Below the pieces are notes generated by a model. The model had not been told where the DNA came from. It saw only the letters and a list, made by a program, of their open reading frames with translations, and did not search any database. Below, one piece after another: positions 1-7,906 of a stretch of 20,406 nucleotides of DNA (position 1 is its first letter; each line of letters starts with the position of its first letter). This DNA comes from Rhodospirillales bacterium (GTDB taxonomy: Bacteria; Pseudomonadota; Alphaproteobacteria; Acetobacterales; Acetobacteraceae). The translations under genes and the position numbers were made by a program. The stretch is taken from NCBI GenBank assembly GCA_018971905.1, contig JAGWZS010000014.1, positions 1 to 20,406 on the forward strand. The letters are read 5' to 3'.

Positions 1-143
1 TGATGGATGTCCGTGAAGCAAATGTAGGCATTGCTATGGGCCTCTCCCACATTGCGGCACGCAATGAAGTTAGAGCTCTCATCTCGGCCATAAAATTGCC
101 GCCTGCGAGGCTTCAGGAACAATGTACCGAGCTAGTAGCTTAA
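1..143 (+). CDS. 3' end of an unidentified gene (partial)
   Basis: A reading frame is open from the left edge (codons starting at position 3) to a TAA at 141-143. It encodes about 46 residues, beginning MDVREANVGIAMG and ending QEQCTELVA. The stretch is mildly helical with a normal amino-acid mix, and it ends 47 bases before the GTG of the next gene, so it is probably the C-terminus of a gene cut by the window edge. The in-frame ATG at position 3 means a complete 46-residue protein cannot be excluded. I do not recognise the family and assign no function. Confidence 0.4.
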   Translation, partial: MDVREANVGIAMGLSHIAARNEVRALISAIKLPPARLQEQCTELVA

Positions 144-190
144 CGTGGTTCCCTAGAGCAGGTTGCCTCTCATTTTCTTGACTTAAAATT

Positions 191-925
191 GTGCTTGAGG
201 GAATGGCATTGGCGCGGGTATTCCTAGTTGGGGCGGGGCCGGGGGATCCTGAACTACTGACCTTGAAAGCGGCGCGGCTTTTACGCGACGCTGACGTTGT
301 GCTGCATGACAGTTTGGTCGGCCCTGCTATTTTGGAGTTGGTTCCGCCCGCTGCAGAAATCATTGATGTGGGCAAGCGCTGCGGGAAAGCTTCTACAGCT
401 CAGGCGGATATCTGTCGGCTGCTAGTGGAGGCTGCCCTTACAAGAAAGAAAGTTATAAGGCTCAAAGGCGGAGACCCTTCAATTTTTGGCCGACTAACTG
501 AAGAAATAGAGGCGCTACGCCAGGCGCATATAGAATTCGAGATCATACCTGGCATTACAGCGGCATCAGCTGCCGCAGCCACTCTGCAAGCATCTCTAAC
601 GCAGCGGCATGTTGCTCGTACCTTGCACATCATCACGGGGCATGGGGCAGAACAAGGGCTGCCAGCACATAACTGGGCGGCACTGGCGCAAGCTGGCGGC
701 ACGCTCGCGGTTTATATGGGAAGCAAATATCTTCCTTGGCTAGTTAAAAAGCTTCTAGCTGAGGGCATGTCTTCAGAAACTCCAGCTGTTTCAATAGAAT
801 GGGCTAGCCGGCCTGAACAACGAATAATTCACGCAAGCCTTGCCAGGATGCCGGAAGCGTTAATGCAGGCAGCTCCAAGCGGCCCTGTGCTCTTGCTTAT
901 TGGTTTAGCATTTAGAGACAGTTAA
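191..925 (+). CDS. cobA: Uroporphyrinogen-III C-methyltransferase (SUMT)
   Basis: This 244-residue protein is an SAM-dependent methyltransferase. It converts uroporphyrinogen III to precorrin-2, the branch point to siroheme and cobalamin, in the cytoplasm. The family landmarks appear in order: the N-terminal VGAGPGDPELLTLKAARLL loop, DVVLHDSLV, RLKGGDPSIFGR (SAM/tetrapyrrole site), IPGITAASAAAA, and a C-terminal domain with YMGSKYLPWLVKKLL. Length fits a stand-alone SUMT rather than the fused CysG siroheme synthase. The start is uncertain. GTG at 191 has no clear ribosome site. ATG at 203 gives the more family-like MALARVFLVGAG, but its GAGG sits only two bases upstream. No other siroheme or cobalamin gene is in view. 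It may be cotranscribed with the partial gene upstream. Confidence 0.92.
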   Translation: MLEGMALARVFLVGAGPGDPELLTLKAARLLRDADVVLHDSLVGPAILELVPPAAEIIDVGKRCGKASTAQADICRLLVEAALTRKKVIRLKGGDPSIFGRLTEEIEALRQAHIEFEIIPGITAASAAAATLQASLTQRHVARTLHIITGHGAEQGLPAHNWAALAQAGGTLAVYMGSKYLPWLVKKLLAEGMSSETPAVSIEWASRPEQRIIHASLARMPEALMQAAPSGPVLLLIGLAFRDS

Positions 926-956
926 CGGCCCCCTTTTGCTGTTCAGCATTAAGAAT

Positions 957-985
957 TTGCAAATTAGGCGAATAGAAATTCTAAA
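957..985 (+). promoter_or_regulatory. Candidate sigma-70-type promoter before the chemotaxis operon
   Basis: TTGCAA (957-962) and TCTAAA (980-985) are separated by 17 bases in the AT-rich 138-base gap between cobA and the STAS gene. Each hexamer matches consensus at four of six positions. I found no good sigma-28 match in this gap. This is the only plausible place for a promoter ahead of the operon, but the match is weak. Confidence 0.25.
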
Positions 986-1063
986 CAGATGCAGATTTAG
1001 CATAAGTCAAAATATCTCACCGCATTAATACAACTTTATCATATTGCAGCGAAACTCAGCGGT

Positions 1064-1354
1064 ATGAGTGATGCCATCGAATTATCGCCAATTCTAGATA
1101 TTGTTGCTGCGCCAGGGTTACTGGAAAGCATTATGCAGCATCGTGGTAGACAGCTTGTCTTGGAGGCGGGTCATGTCCAGCGTCTGGGCGCTCAGTGCCT
1201 ACAGATATTGCTGGCAGCGCGCAAGGCTTGGGCCGAAGACGGTGTCTCGTTACAATATGCAAACTCGTCAGAAGGCTTTCTTACGTCACTAGAGCTGCTT
1301 GGAGTTTCAATTTCCAGACTAACATACACTGCCAAACGAGAGAGCGGAGAGTGA
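1064..1354 (+). CDS. STAS-domain protein, CheS-like, first gene of the chemotaxis operon
   Basis: This 96-residue protein spans one small STAS-like fold. Hydrophobic strands alternate with helices: IVAAPGLLESIM, GRQLVLEAGHVQRLGAQCLQILLAARKAW, and GVSLQYANSSEGFLTSLELLGV. The middle 'GAQCLQILLAA' is typical of STAS domains that lack the phosphorylatable serine motif. It stops three bases before cheY. In S. meliloti the same position (before cheY1-cheA) holds CheS, a protein of about 97 residues that binds CheA and speeds CheY1 dephosphorylation. Position and size suggest the same role here, but this is inference, since sequence similarity could not be tested. No strong ribosome site precedes the ATG. 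Confidence 0.75.
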   Translation: MSDAIELSPILDIVAAPGLLESIMQHRGRQLVLEAGHVQRLGAQCLQILLAARKAWAEDGVSLQYANSSEGFLTSLELLGVSISRLTYTAKRESGE

Positions 1355-1357
1355 TCT

Positions 1358-1723
1358 ATGAGCGTAACGGTTTTGACTGTCGATGATTCGCGAGCCATGC
1401 GCGACATGTTGCAGCATTCTCTTGCAGCCGCTGGCTTTAGGGTAATTCAAGCCGAAGACGGCTTGCATGGCCTAGAAGTCTTAGCATCTGAAATGCCTGA
1501 TGTTATTGTAACCGACATCAATATGCCAAGAATGGATGGGTTTGGTTTTATTAAAGCAATTCGCGACGATATCTTACGACGTGCAACGCCAGTTCTTGTT
1601 CTTACCACAGAGGTGGATGCGGAGAAGAAAAACAGAGCCCGCGAGGCCGGCGCAACGGGCTGGATTGTTAAGCCATTTGATCCTGAAAAATTAGTAGAAG
1701 CCATCCGCAGAGTTGCGGCTTAA
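1358..1723 (+). CDS. cheY: Chemotaxis response regulator CheY
   Basis: This is a 121-residue single receiver domain with no output domain. It receives phosphate from CheA and signals to the motor or acts as a phosphate sink. The acidic pocket is D9 and D10, the phospho-acceptor is D53 (TDINMP), and the switch residues are T83 and K105 (KPF). W102 stands where E. coli CheY has Y106. A GGAGAG lies 7 bases before the ATG. From memory, the segments TDINMPRMDGFGFI and DAEKKNRAREAGATGWIVKPF are much closer to S. meliloti CheY1 (the sink) than to its motor-binding CheY2. This is the only cheY in the window. Confidence 0.95.
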   Translation: MSVTVLTVDDSRAMRDMLQHSLAAAGFRVIQAEDGLHGLEVLASEMPDVIVTDINMPRMDGFGFIKAIRDDILRRATPVLVLTTEVDAEKKNRAREAGATGWIVKPFDPEKLVEAIRRVAA

Positions 1724-1740
1724 ACGCTAAGGAGCGGATT

Positions 1741-3912
1741 ATGGAAGATCCTCTTGCCGCCATTAAGATTACATTTTTTCAAGAATGCGATGAGCAGCTC
1801 TCGGAATTAGAAAGCGGGTTGCTTGCAATGGAAAATGGCATTGCAGACTCTGAAACAGTAAATGCCGTTTTCCGTGCTGTGCATTCCATGAAGGGTGGTG
1901 CAGGAATTTTTGGCTTTGATACTCTGATCAGCTTTGCTCATACATTTGAAACTGCACTGGATGGAGTCCGTTCAGGTACTCTTTCGGCAACAGCTCCGGT
2001 AATTGCTGTTTTTCTTCGTGCAGCCGATCTATTAGCCGATCTCGTTCGTGCTGCCCGCGAGAATACAGCTGGTGACGAAGCGCGCATTAATGCGCTCAGA
2101 ATGGAATTTGATAAAATCAACAATTCTGCCACGGTCGACAACAATGTATCCGCAGAGTTATCAGATAGTATCAAAGAAAACCAAAGAAATTCTGATAAAA
2201 TCGAAGAAAAATTGTGGAAAATTATATTCACACCTGATTCAACATTATATCTGAATGCAAATGAAACAACGTTTTTATTGCGAGATGTACGGCGTCTTGG
2301 GAAAACTAATATTGAGATTGATCAAAGTCGTCTTCCAAAATTGCAGGACCTTGACGCAGAAGGGGCATTCCTTTCATGGAATATTACTCTTGAGAGTGAT
2401 TGCAGTGAGAGTGATATTCGTGATCTTTTTGAATTTGTTGAAAGTGACTGCACGCTCGAGATATCTCTAGAAATTACAGATGGATTTAAACCTGGTAAAG
2501 TAATTACTGGAGATAATGGCTTTAAATTTGAATTTTTTACTCCGGTAGATGAAGAAGAAATTCAGGAGTCTAACTTATTGCATTCAATGCAGTCGGATAG
2601 TGAAGTAAAGCAGCTAGAAGTTCCTCAGGCTACTACAAGTCTGGCCATTCAAAATATAAAAACAAAAGCGGATAGCGCAAATGTGGCTGTAGCTACTATT
2701 CGAGTTGACTTAGACAGAGTTGACAGAATGATAGATCTTGTTGGTGAATTAGTAATTAATGAAGCAATGCTTAGTCAGCGCGTATTGGAGGCAGGTATTG
2801 CCCGTTCTTCTGGTGTTGCGATGGCTCTTGAAGAACTTGAGCATTTAACTAGAGAAATTCAAGACAGTGTCATGGCGATACGAGCCCAACCCGTAAGGTC
2901 TGTATTCCAGCGTATGCCTCGTTTGGTTCGTGAAGTGGCGACCATGACCAATAAACAAGTAAAACTTATTACGGAAGGAGAGTCAACTGAAGTTGATAAA
3001 ACTGTAATAGAGCGCATCTCAGATCCTCTCACTCATATGATCCGTAATGCAATTGATCATGGTTTGGAATCAACTGAGGTCCGCCTTGCATCTGGAAAAC
3101 CTGCCGAAGGTACTGTAAAGCTTACAGCTCTACATCGCTCCGGGCGTATTGTCCTTGAGGTGTCGGATGACGGAGCTGGTATCAACCGCCCTCGTGTTCG
3201 TCAGAAGGCAATTGAAAACGGACTTATTTCTTCTGATGCACAATTAACTGACGAAGAAACAGACAATCTTATTTTTCTACCAGGCTTCTCTACCGCGGCT
3301 ACGTTATCTAATATTTCTGGCCGTGGTGTTGGCATGGATGTCGTTCGCCAATCTATCCAGGCTCTTGGTGGTCGCATCTCTATTTCGTCTTGGCCGGGAA
3401 AAGGATCGACGTTTACATTATCCCTCCCTTTAACGTTGGCAGTTCTGGATGGCATGGTTGTTTCCGCTCATGGGCATACATTAATCATTCCGCTCGGTGC
3501 CATAATGGAGACATTAAAGCCAAGACGTAAGGATGTATTTCCACTCGATGGTGATCTAAACGTACTTTCTTTGCGCGGTGGATATGTGCCGATTGTTGAT
3601 GTAGCCTTTTGTCTTGGCTATCGATCACAGTATGTAGATCCAGAACAAAGTGTAGCGCTACTAGTTGAGGGGGAGGGTGGTAGTCGTGCAGTTCTTCTCG
3701 TTGATGAAATACACGGTCAAAAACAAGTTGTTATAAAAAGTCTCGAAGCAAATTATCAAGCTGTAAAAGGAATCGCAGCTGCTACAGTAATGGGTGATGG
3801 GCGTGTAGCATTAATTGTAGATGTTGACGTAGTAGTTCAAAGAACTGGTAGCGATATTAGTAAAAATTTAAATGAGCTAAGACACTTAGAAGTAAGCGTA
3901 GGGGCTGCATAA
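1741..3912 (+). CDS. cheA: Chemotaxis histidine kinase CheA
   Basis: This 723-residue cytoplasmic kinase joins receptors to CheY and CheB. P1 (about 1-110) has the phosphorylated H48 in [10 protein letters not shown]. The segment at about 150-310 is AT-rich, variable and P2-like. P3 dimerisation starts near 321 ([19 protein letters not shown]). The P4 ATPase has the N box [16 protein letters not shown] (about 430-446), the G1 box DDGAGI (about 476) and the G2 box [10 protein letters not shown] (about 526). The P5 CheW-like domain runs from about 570 to 715. All expected kinase motifs are present. AAGGAG (1729-1734) lies six bases before the ATG. The stop overlaps the cheW start by one base (TAATG). 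The gene is strikingly AT-rich: 2161-2220 is only 16/60 G+C by hand count. Confidence 0.97.
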   Translation: MEDPLAAIKITFFQECDEQLSELESGLLAMENGIADSETVNAVFRAVHSMKGGAGIFGFDTLISFAHTFETALDGVRSGTLSATAPVIAVFLRAADLLADLVRAARENTAGDEARINALRMEFDKINNSATVDNNVSAELSDSIKENQRNSDKIEEKLWKIIFTPDSTLYLNANETTFLLRDVRRLGKTNIEIDQSRLPKLQDLDAEGAFLSWNITLESDCSESDIRDLFEFVESDCTLEISLEITDGFKPGKVITGDNGFKFEFFTPVDEEEIQESNLLHSMQSDSEVKQLEVPQATTSLAIQNIKTKADSANVAVATIRVDLDRVDRMIDLVGELVINEAMLSQRVLEAGIARSSGVAMALEELEHLTREIQDSVMAIRAQPVRSVFQRMPRLVREVATMTNKQVKLITEGESTEVDKTVIERISDPLTHMIRNAIDHGLESTEVRLASGKPAEGTVKLTALHRSGRIVLEVSDDGAGINRPRVRQKAIENGLISSDAQLTDEETDNLIFLPGFSTAATLSNISGRGVGMDVVRQSIQALGGRISISSWPGKGSTFTLSLPLTLAVLDGMVVSAHGHTLIIPLGAIMETLKPRRKDVFPLDGDLNVLSLRGGYVPIVDVAFCLGYRSQYVDPEQSVALLVEGEGGSRAVLLVDEIHGQKQVVIKSLEANYQAVKGIAAATVMGDGRVALIVDVDVVVQRTGSDISKNLNELRHLEVSVGAA

Positions 3913-4373
3913 TGGATATGTATAATAAATCCATGGATGTTCACGAACTCATTGCATTTACAGTTGGAAAACAAGAATTTTGCATTAATGTTATGATGGT
4001 GCGCGAGATACGCGGATGGGCTTCTGCGACTACTCTTCCTCATGCGCCACGTTATATAAAAGGTGTAATAAATTTACGCGGCGCCGTACTGCCGATCGTT
4101 GACTTTGCAGCTCGACTTGGTATGCCAAGTGCAGAGCCAACAGAACGAAATGTTATAATTGTCGTTCAAATTTTTCATCGACAAATTGGAATTTTAGTCG
4201 ATGCAGTATCTGATATTATAATGGCCAACGATAATGACATTCAACCTTTACCAGATATTACATCTGATCTTGCAAAATGCTTCTTAAGAGGCATGCTTTC
4301 AATGCATGGCCGCATGATTAGCTTGATAACATTGGATGATATTTTACCAAGCGACGAACAAGAGGCAGCTTGA
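3912..4373 (+). CDS. cheW: Chemotaxis coupling protein CheW (first copy)
   Basis: This 153-residue single CheW domain bridges chemoreceptors and CheA at the signalling array. The conserved features are [21 protein letters not shown] at the N-terminal beta-barrel, [23 protein letters not shown] in the middle, and [12 protein letters not shown] near the receptor/P5 interface. The ATG shares its A with the cheA stop, which implies translational coupling. It is AT-rich like cheA, with many ATA, TTA and AAA codons, unlike the second cheW at 7356. The two copies align over REIRGW, NLRG and LVDAV but are clearly diverged, so this is not a recent duplication. Confidence 0.95.
   Translation: MDMYNKSMDVHELIAFTVGKQEFCINVMMVREIRGWASATTLPHAPRYIKGVINLRGAVLPIVDFAARLGMPSAEPTERNVIIVVQIFHRQIGILVDAVSDIIMANDNDIQPLPDITSDLAKCFLRGMLSMHGRMISLITLDDILPSDEQEAA
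4361..4365 (+). promoter_or_regulatory. Ribosome binding site that fixes the cheR start
   Basis: AGAGG lies nine bases before the ATG at 4375, inside the last codons of cheW. An upstream in-frame ATG at 4336 would lengthen CheR by 13 residues that overlap cheW. The spacing favours 4375. Confidence 0.6.
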
Positions 4374-4374
4374 A

Positions 4375-5262
4375 ATGGTGGTAGCAATTGAAAAACATTT
4401 TCTTCAGGATCGCCTAATTGATGGATCTGAGTTTTTGTTTACATTAAAAGATCTTTCTATAATTTCAAAAATTATAATGGAAGAATCCGGCATTGTACTA
4501 TCTGAATCAAAAGCAAGTTTGGTTTATTCTCGTTTAGCTAAGCGTATTCGTCATCTTGGTCTTTCAAGTTTTTCAGAGTACTGTTCTCTAATACAAGGAG
4601 ATTTTGGAAAAGACGAAAAGCAAGAGTTAATTGCCGCTCTTACTACAAATGTAACAAGATTTTTCAGAGAACAGCATCATTTTGAGCATATGCAAAAAAA
4701 TATACTTCCAAATCTTATCCGCGAAGCTAAAGCGAGGCGGCGTATTCGCATTTGGTCGGCAGCTTGTTCATCGGGACCAGAGCCATATTCTATCGCATTA
4801 ACAATTTTGCAAGCTATGCCAAATGCAGGAGATTATGATATTCGTATTCTTGCAACGGATATAGACCATAACATCCTTAAAATCGCATCTTCTGGAATTT
4901 ATGACGCATCTCAACTGGCGCCAATTTCAGAAGAGATGCAGCGTAGGTGGTTTAGGCCTTTGAATGACGGCCCAGGAAAAATGCAGGTCAAACCAGAATT
5001 AAGAAACTTGATAACGTTCAAACAATTAAATCTCATTGGAACTTGGCCTATGAAAGGGAAATTTCAGGCAATATTTTGTAGGAACGTAGTAATCTATTTC
5101 GATAGTAAAACGCAAGAGTCTATATGGTCTCGCTTCTTACCTTTAATGGAAGATGGTGGAGCTCTATATATAGGGCATTCGGAAAGAGTTTCAGGTCCAT
5201 CTGAGAAGTACTTTTTTAATGATGGTACAACTATATATCGAAATAGAATGGAGAGGCGATAA
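4375..5262 (+). CDS. cheR: Chemoreceptor glutamate methyltransferase CheR
   Basis: This 295-residue protein methylates receptor glutamates with SAM to reset sensitivity (adaptation). A helical N-terminal domain (residues 1-80; [20 protein letters not shown]) is followed by the [10 protein letters not shown] motif. The SAM-binding segment is [18 protein letters not shown], and the acidic loop is [14 protein letters not shown]. The late motif [11 protein letters not shown] is followed by LYIGHSERV. The usual second residue of G-E-E-P is proline here (GPEP), which I believe also occurs in other alphaproteobacterial CheRs. No beta-subdomain insertion is obvious, so I cannot say from sequence whether it binds receptor pentapeptides. 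It begins one base after the cheW stop, and cheB starts one base after its own stop. Confidence 0.95.
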   Translation: MVVAIEKHFLQDRLIDGSEFLFTLKDLSIISKIIMEESGIVLSESKASLVYSRLAKRIRHLGLSSFSEYCSLIQGDFGKDEKQELIAALTTNVTRFFREQHHFEHMQKNILPNLIREAKARRRIRIWSAACSSGPEPYSIALTILQAMPNAGDYDIRILATDIDHNILKIASSGIYDASQLAPISEEMQRRWFRPLNDGPGKMQVKPELRNLITFKQLNLIGTWPMKGKFQAIFCRNVVIYFDSKTQESIWSRFLPLMEDGGALYIGHSERVSGPSEKYFFNDGTTIYRNRMERR

Positions 5263-5263
5263 T

Positions 5264-6298
5264 ATGAAAACGCGCGTTGTTATTGTAGATGATTCTGCAA
5301 CCATGCGTGCAGTTATTGCATCTTATCTCCAAGCAGATTCTGAAATTGAAGTTGTTGGACAAGCTGCAGAGCCCTATGAAGCTCGACAACTAATTAAAGA
5401 AGTGATGCCAGATGTTATAACATTAGACATTGAAATGCCGAACATGAATGGCATTTTATTCCTTGAAAAAATTATGAGGCTGCGCCCTACACCGGTCGTC
5501 ATGGTTTCTACATTAACGCAATCGGGTGCCGATATAAATTTGCGGGCACTAGAAATTGGCGCATTTGATTGCGTTGCCAAGCCTTCCCAGATTGCACCGG
5601 ATAGTTTCGATTCCCTAGCCGAAAAGGTCAAGGCTGCTGCAAAGTATGGATGCAAACCTCGTCCTTTAAAAATTGTCTCGGTCTCCTCTGTAGTTAATAA
5701 TTATGAGTCGGATGGACGCCTGATAGCGATTGGTTCATCGACTGGTGGTGTAGAAGCATTAATAGAAATTCTTTCAAAATTTCCTGAAAACTGCCCGCCA
5801 GTAATCATAAGTCAGCATATGCCGCCAACTTTTACTAAAAGTTTTGCTGCGAGATTAAATAAACTGTGCAAGCCGTGTATAAGTGAAGCAGAAGATGGGC
5901 AGCGTTTAAAAGTTGGGCATGTTTACCTCGCGCCTGGAGATAGGCATCTTGAGCTTTCTGGAAGAGTGGTTCCTGAGATCAGGTTAAGTCAGGCAGAGAA
6001 AGTGAATGGGCACAGACCATCCGTTGATGTAATGTTTAAATCTGTAGCAGAACGCGTTGGGAAGCGAGCAGTTGCCACTATTTTGACAGGTCTTGGTTGC
6101 GATGGTGCAGAAGGGCTTCTTGCATTGCGCAAGGTTGGTGCTGAGACTTTTGGACAGGATGCCGCGAGTTGTGTTGTCTATGGAATGCCTCGTGCAGCAT
6201 TTGAGCTGGGAGCTGTAGAGCGGCAAGTGCCGCTGGATAGAATGGCTGCACAGCTATTGGCTGCAACATCAGCACGGAATAAGGCCTCAGTATCGTGA
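5264..6298 (+). CDS. cheB: Chemotaxis methylesterase/glutamine deamidase CheB
   Basis: This 344-residue protein removes receptor methyl groups when phosphorylated by CheA. An N-terminal receiver (about 1-125) carries D9, D10 and phospho-acceptor D55 (TLDIEMP). After a linker comes the esterase with catalytic S159 (GSSTGG), H185 (SQHMP) and D280 (TGLGCDGA). The start at 5264 is preferred because GGAGAGG (5250-5256) sits seven bases upstream and the receiver then begins normally. An in-frame ATG at 5219 would add 15 residues inside cheR. G+C begins to rise within this gene. The TGA overlaps the cheD GTG by four bases. Confidence 0.95.
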   Translation: MKTRVVIVDDSATMRAVIASYLQADSEIEVVGQAAEPYEARQLIKEVMPDVITLDIEMPNMNGILFLEKIMRLRPTPVVMVSTLTQSGADINLRALEIGAFDCVAKPSQIAPDSFDSLAEKVKAAAKYGCKPRPLKIVSVSSVVNNYESDGRLIAIGSSTGGVEALIEILSKFPENCPPVIISQHMPPTFTKSFAARLNKLCKPCISEAEDGQRLKVGHVYLAPGDRHLELSGRVVPEIRLSQAEKVNGHRPSVDVMFKSVAERVGKRAVATILTGLGCDGAEGLLALRKVGAETFGQDAASCVVYGMPRAAFELGAVERQVPLDRMAAQLLAATSARNKASVS

Positions 6299-6870
6299 TT
6301 TCTTCTATTCAAGTTCGACAAGGTCTTGCAGAGAGGCGTATTAACATTGTTCAAGGTCAACATTATGTTGATGATCATCCAGACTCGATTATTACAACCA
6401 TTCTGGGATCATGTATTGCGGCGTGCATATGGGATCCCATAGCCAAAGTTGGCGGGATGAATCATTTTTTGTTGCCTGGTGAAAGTTTATCTAATCGCAG
6501 CTTTTTGAGAGAAGAAGGGCAGAGGTATGGCGTACACCTCATGGAGCTTTTAATTAATGATTTGCTCAAACACGGGGCGCATAAATCTGACTTGAAGGCA
6601 AAAATTTTCGGCGGTGCCTGTATGATCAAAGGGCTAACGGACGTAGGCGCTTCGAATGCCGCTTTTGCCGAAAAGTTTCTTAAGGCTGAAGGAATTGATC
6701 TGGTTGGCGGCAGCCTACGCGGTAATCTCGGCCGCAGAATTCAATTTTGGCCAGTAGGCGGGCGCGCTCGCCAGGGCTTCTTAAGCAAGGAAGCGGAAAC
6801 CATTATTCCGGATGAAACTGTTAGGCAGCCAAAGGCATTTTCTAACGCTGGTTTAGTTGAGTTGTTTTAG
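6295..6870 (+). CDS. cheD: Chemoreceptor glutamine deamidase CheD
   Basis: This 191-residue protein hydrolyses specific receptor glutamines to glutamates. The catalytic C40 ([12 protein letters not shown]), H57 ([11 protein letters not shown]) and T34 keep the spacing known for T. maritima CheD (C27, H44, T21). GTG at 6295 is read from the GTGA overlap with cheB, which implies coupled translation. [10 protein letters not shown] and [15 protein letters not shown] follow as in other family members. The extreme C-terminus, GLVELF, lies beyond the catalytic fold and resembles the GELELF end of the next gene. In S. meliloti a second cheY sits between cheB and cheD, and it is absent here. Confidence 0.93.
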   Translation: MISSIQVRQGLAERRINIVQGQHYVDDHPDSIITTILGSCIAACIWDPIAKVGGMNHFLLPGESLSNRSFLREEGQRYGVHLMELLINDLLKHGAHKSDLKAKIFGGACMIKGLTDVGASNAAFAEKFLKAEGIDLVGGSLRGNLGRRIQFWPVGGRARQGFLSKEAETIIPDETVRQPKAFSNAGLVELF

Positions 6871-6889
6871 ACATTGTAATCTCGAAAAC

Positions 6890-6895
6890 GGAGGG
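6890..6895 (+). promoter_or_regulatory. Strong Shine-Dalgarno that fixes a TTG start for the cheT-like gene
   Basis: GGAGGG is followed nine bases later by TTG at 6905, in frame with the downstream reading frame. No in-frame ATG or GTG is available nearby. The alternative TTG at 6857 lies inside cheD and has no ribosome site. Confidence 0.65.
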
Positions 6896-6904
6896 TTTTG
6901 TGCT

Positions 6905-7276
6905 TTGACCAACTCGCTTAATACCATAGAGTCCTATACCCCTCTGCGTTCAATTCTATCTGCAATTGGTGAAGAGTTTAGAGAACTTGGTAGTTTTGCA
7001 GATAGATTCCAGCTTACTCTTAGCCCCGCGGTTCAGCGCCTGGCCCTAGATGCCGCTTGCCACCGCGACGTTCAATCCCTGGATCTCTTGTCACAGCGTT
7101 TAGTAGCTCTATCAGAGTACATTCTAAAAATCAGCCAACTCTTGCCGGAAGAAGTACACCTCGATTCACGTCGGGCTTTAGCGTCGATTCCGCTTTCTGA
7201 ATTGCAATACCGCTTAAAAGGTGCTCCAATTCCAGCCGATGATGGGCAGCGTACGGGCGAATTGGAATTATTTTAA
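6905..7276 (+). CDS. CheT-like small helical chemotaxis protein with DxxxQ phosphatase motif
   Basis: From the TTG at 6905 this encodes 123 residues, mostly predicted helix. The helix VQSLDLLSQRLVALSEYI contains D60-x3-Q64, the arrangement CheZ uses for CheY-P dephosphorylation (D143/Q147 in E. coli, in DLTGQ). The C-terminus is an acidic linker ending GELELF, which recalls the acidic C-terminal CheY-binding peptide of CheZ. In S. meliloti the gene after cheD is cheT, of similar size (about 119 residues). Its product carries a DxxxQ motif, speeds decay of CheY1-P and binds CheR. Position, length and motif support a CheT-like role. The overall sequence is otherwise unfamiliar, so orthology is inferred. 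A hairpin covers its stop codon. Confidence 0.7.
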   Translation: MTNSLNTIESYTPLRSILSAIGEEFRELGSFADRFQLTLSPAVQRLALDAACHRDVQSLDLLSQRLVALSEYILKISQLLPEEVHLDSRRALASIPLSELQYRLKGAPIPADDGQRTGELELF

Positions 7277-7303
7277 CATTCACCGTTACCGAGTGTTAAA
7301 ATA
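7269..7303 (+). terminator. AT-rich hairpin over the cheT-like stop codon
   Basis: A 13-bp stem (7269-7281 with 7291-7303, one G-T pair) closes a nine-base loop and is followed by TTT. It includes the TAA at 7274-7276. The stem is AT-rich and the T tract short, so it may be a weak terminator, an attenuator or a 3' stabilising structure rather than an efficient stop. Confidence 0.45.
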
Positions 7304-7355
7304 TTTCGGCCTTAATATCCTACGCTAGTCGTATTTATGGAGAAATGGTTCCGTC

Positions 7356-7844
7356 ATGCATCATCATGCCGAGCATAAAAGTGCTGAGCATCGCGCAGAA
7401 TTGCTTTCTGTCCGCATTGCGGAACAAGAATTTGCGATAAACATAAAATCAATTCGTGAAATTCGTGGGTGGATTGCCTCTACTCATCTTCCTTATGCGC
7501 CGCCCTTTGTCAGAGGTATGATTAATTTGCGCGGAAATGTTTTAGTGGTCGTCGATCTGGCGCAAAGGCTTGGACTCGCTGCGATAGAGCCGGACAAAGC
7601 GTCTGTGATTGTAGTTGTTGAGTGCGATAATCGCACGGTAGGTTTGCTGGTCGATGCTGTCTGCGACATTATTACAGTTACTGACGATATGCGGCAAAAT
7701 ACACCCGAGACGGGCAGTGATATTCCAAAGTCATTTGTTGAGGGGCTCGTAATGATGGATAGCCGTATTATTAGCGTGCTTTCCCTACCTGCTCTCGTGC
7801 CAGAGGAAGCCGTTCAGCGCATAACCGAAATGGCAGCAGAATAG
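7356..7844 (+). CDS. cheW: Chemotaxis coupling protein CheW (second copy)
   Basis: This is a 162-residue CheW-domain protein with RIAEQEFAINIKSIREIRGW, FVRGMINLRGNVLVVVDLAQRLG and VGLLVDAVCDII. It probably couples receptors to CheA, perhaps for a different receptor set from the first CheW. It begins with the histidine-rich leader MHHHAEHKSAEH (five histidines in twelve residues), which the first copy lacks. GGAGAA lies about 12 bases upstream. It is set apart from the packed operon by a 79-base gap with a hairpin, and its codon use is more GC-rich, so it may be transcribed separately. A strong terminator follows. Confidence 0.95.
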   Translation: MHHHAEHKSAEHRAELLSVRIAEQEFAINIKSIREIRGWIASTHLPYAPPFVRGMINLRGNVLVVVDLAQRLGLAAIEPDKASVIVVVECDNRTVGLLVDAVCDIITVTDDMRQNTPETGSDIPKSFVEGLVMMDSRIISVLSLPALVPEEAVQRITEMAAE

Positions 7845-7862
7845 AGATGCTTGTGCCAACAA

Positions 7863-7887
7863 AAAGGCGGCCATTTTGGCCGCCTTT
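7863..7887. terminator. Bidirectional intrinsic terminator
   Basis: AAAGGCGGCC (7863-7872) and GGCCGCCTTT (7878-7887) form a perfect 10-bp stem with a five-base loop. It lies between convergent genes, the second cheW (+) and the hydrolase (-). Read on the - strand the stem is followed by a T-rich tail (TTTTTGTT). On the + strand only the TTT inside the stem is present, so it should be stronger for the hydrolase transcript. Confidence 0.88.
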
Positions 7888-7906
7888 GAGTAATTATATA
7901 AAGCTT

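Noticed and set aside
980..1012. TAAA followed about 15 bases later by CATAAG, tested as a sigma-28 flagellar/chemotaxis promoter.
   Set aside because: The -10 part does not match GCCGATAA well in any register, so a sigma-28 site is not supported.
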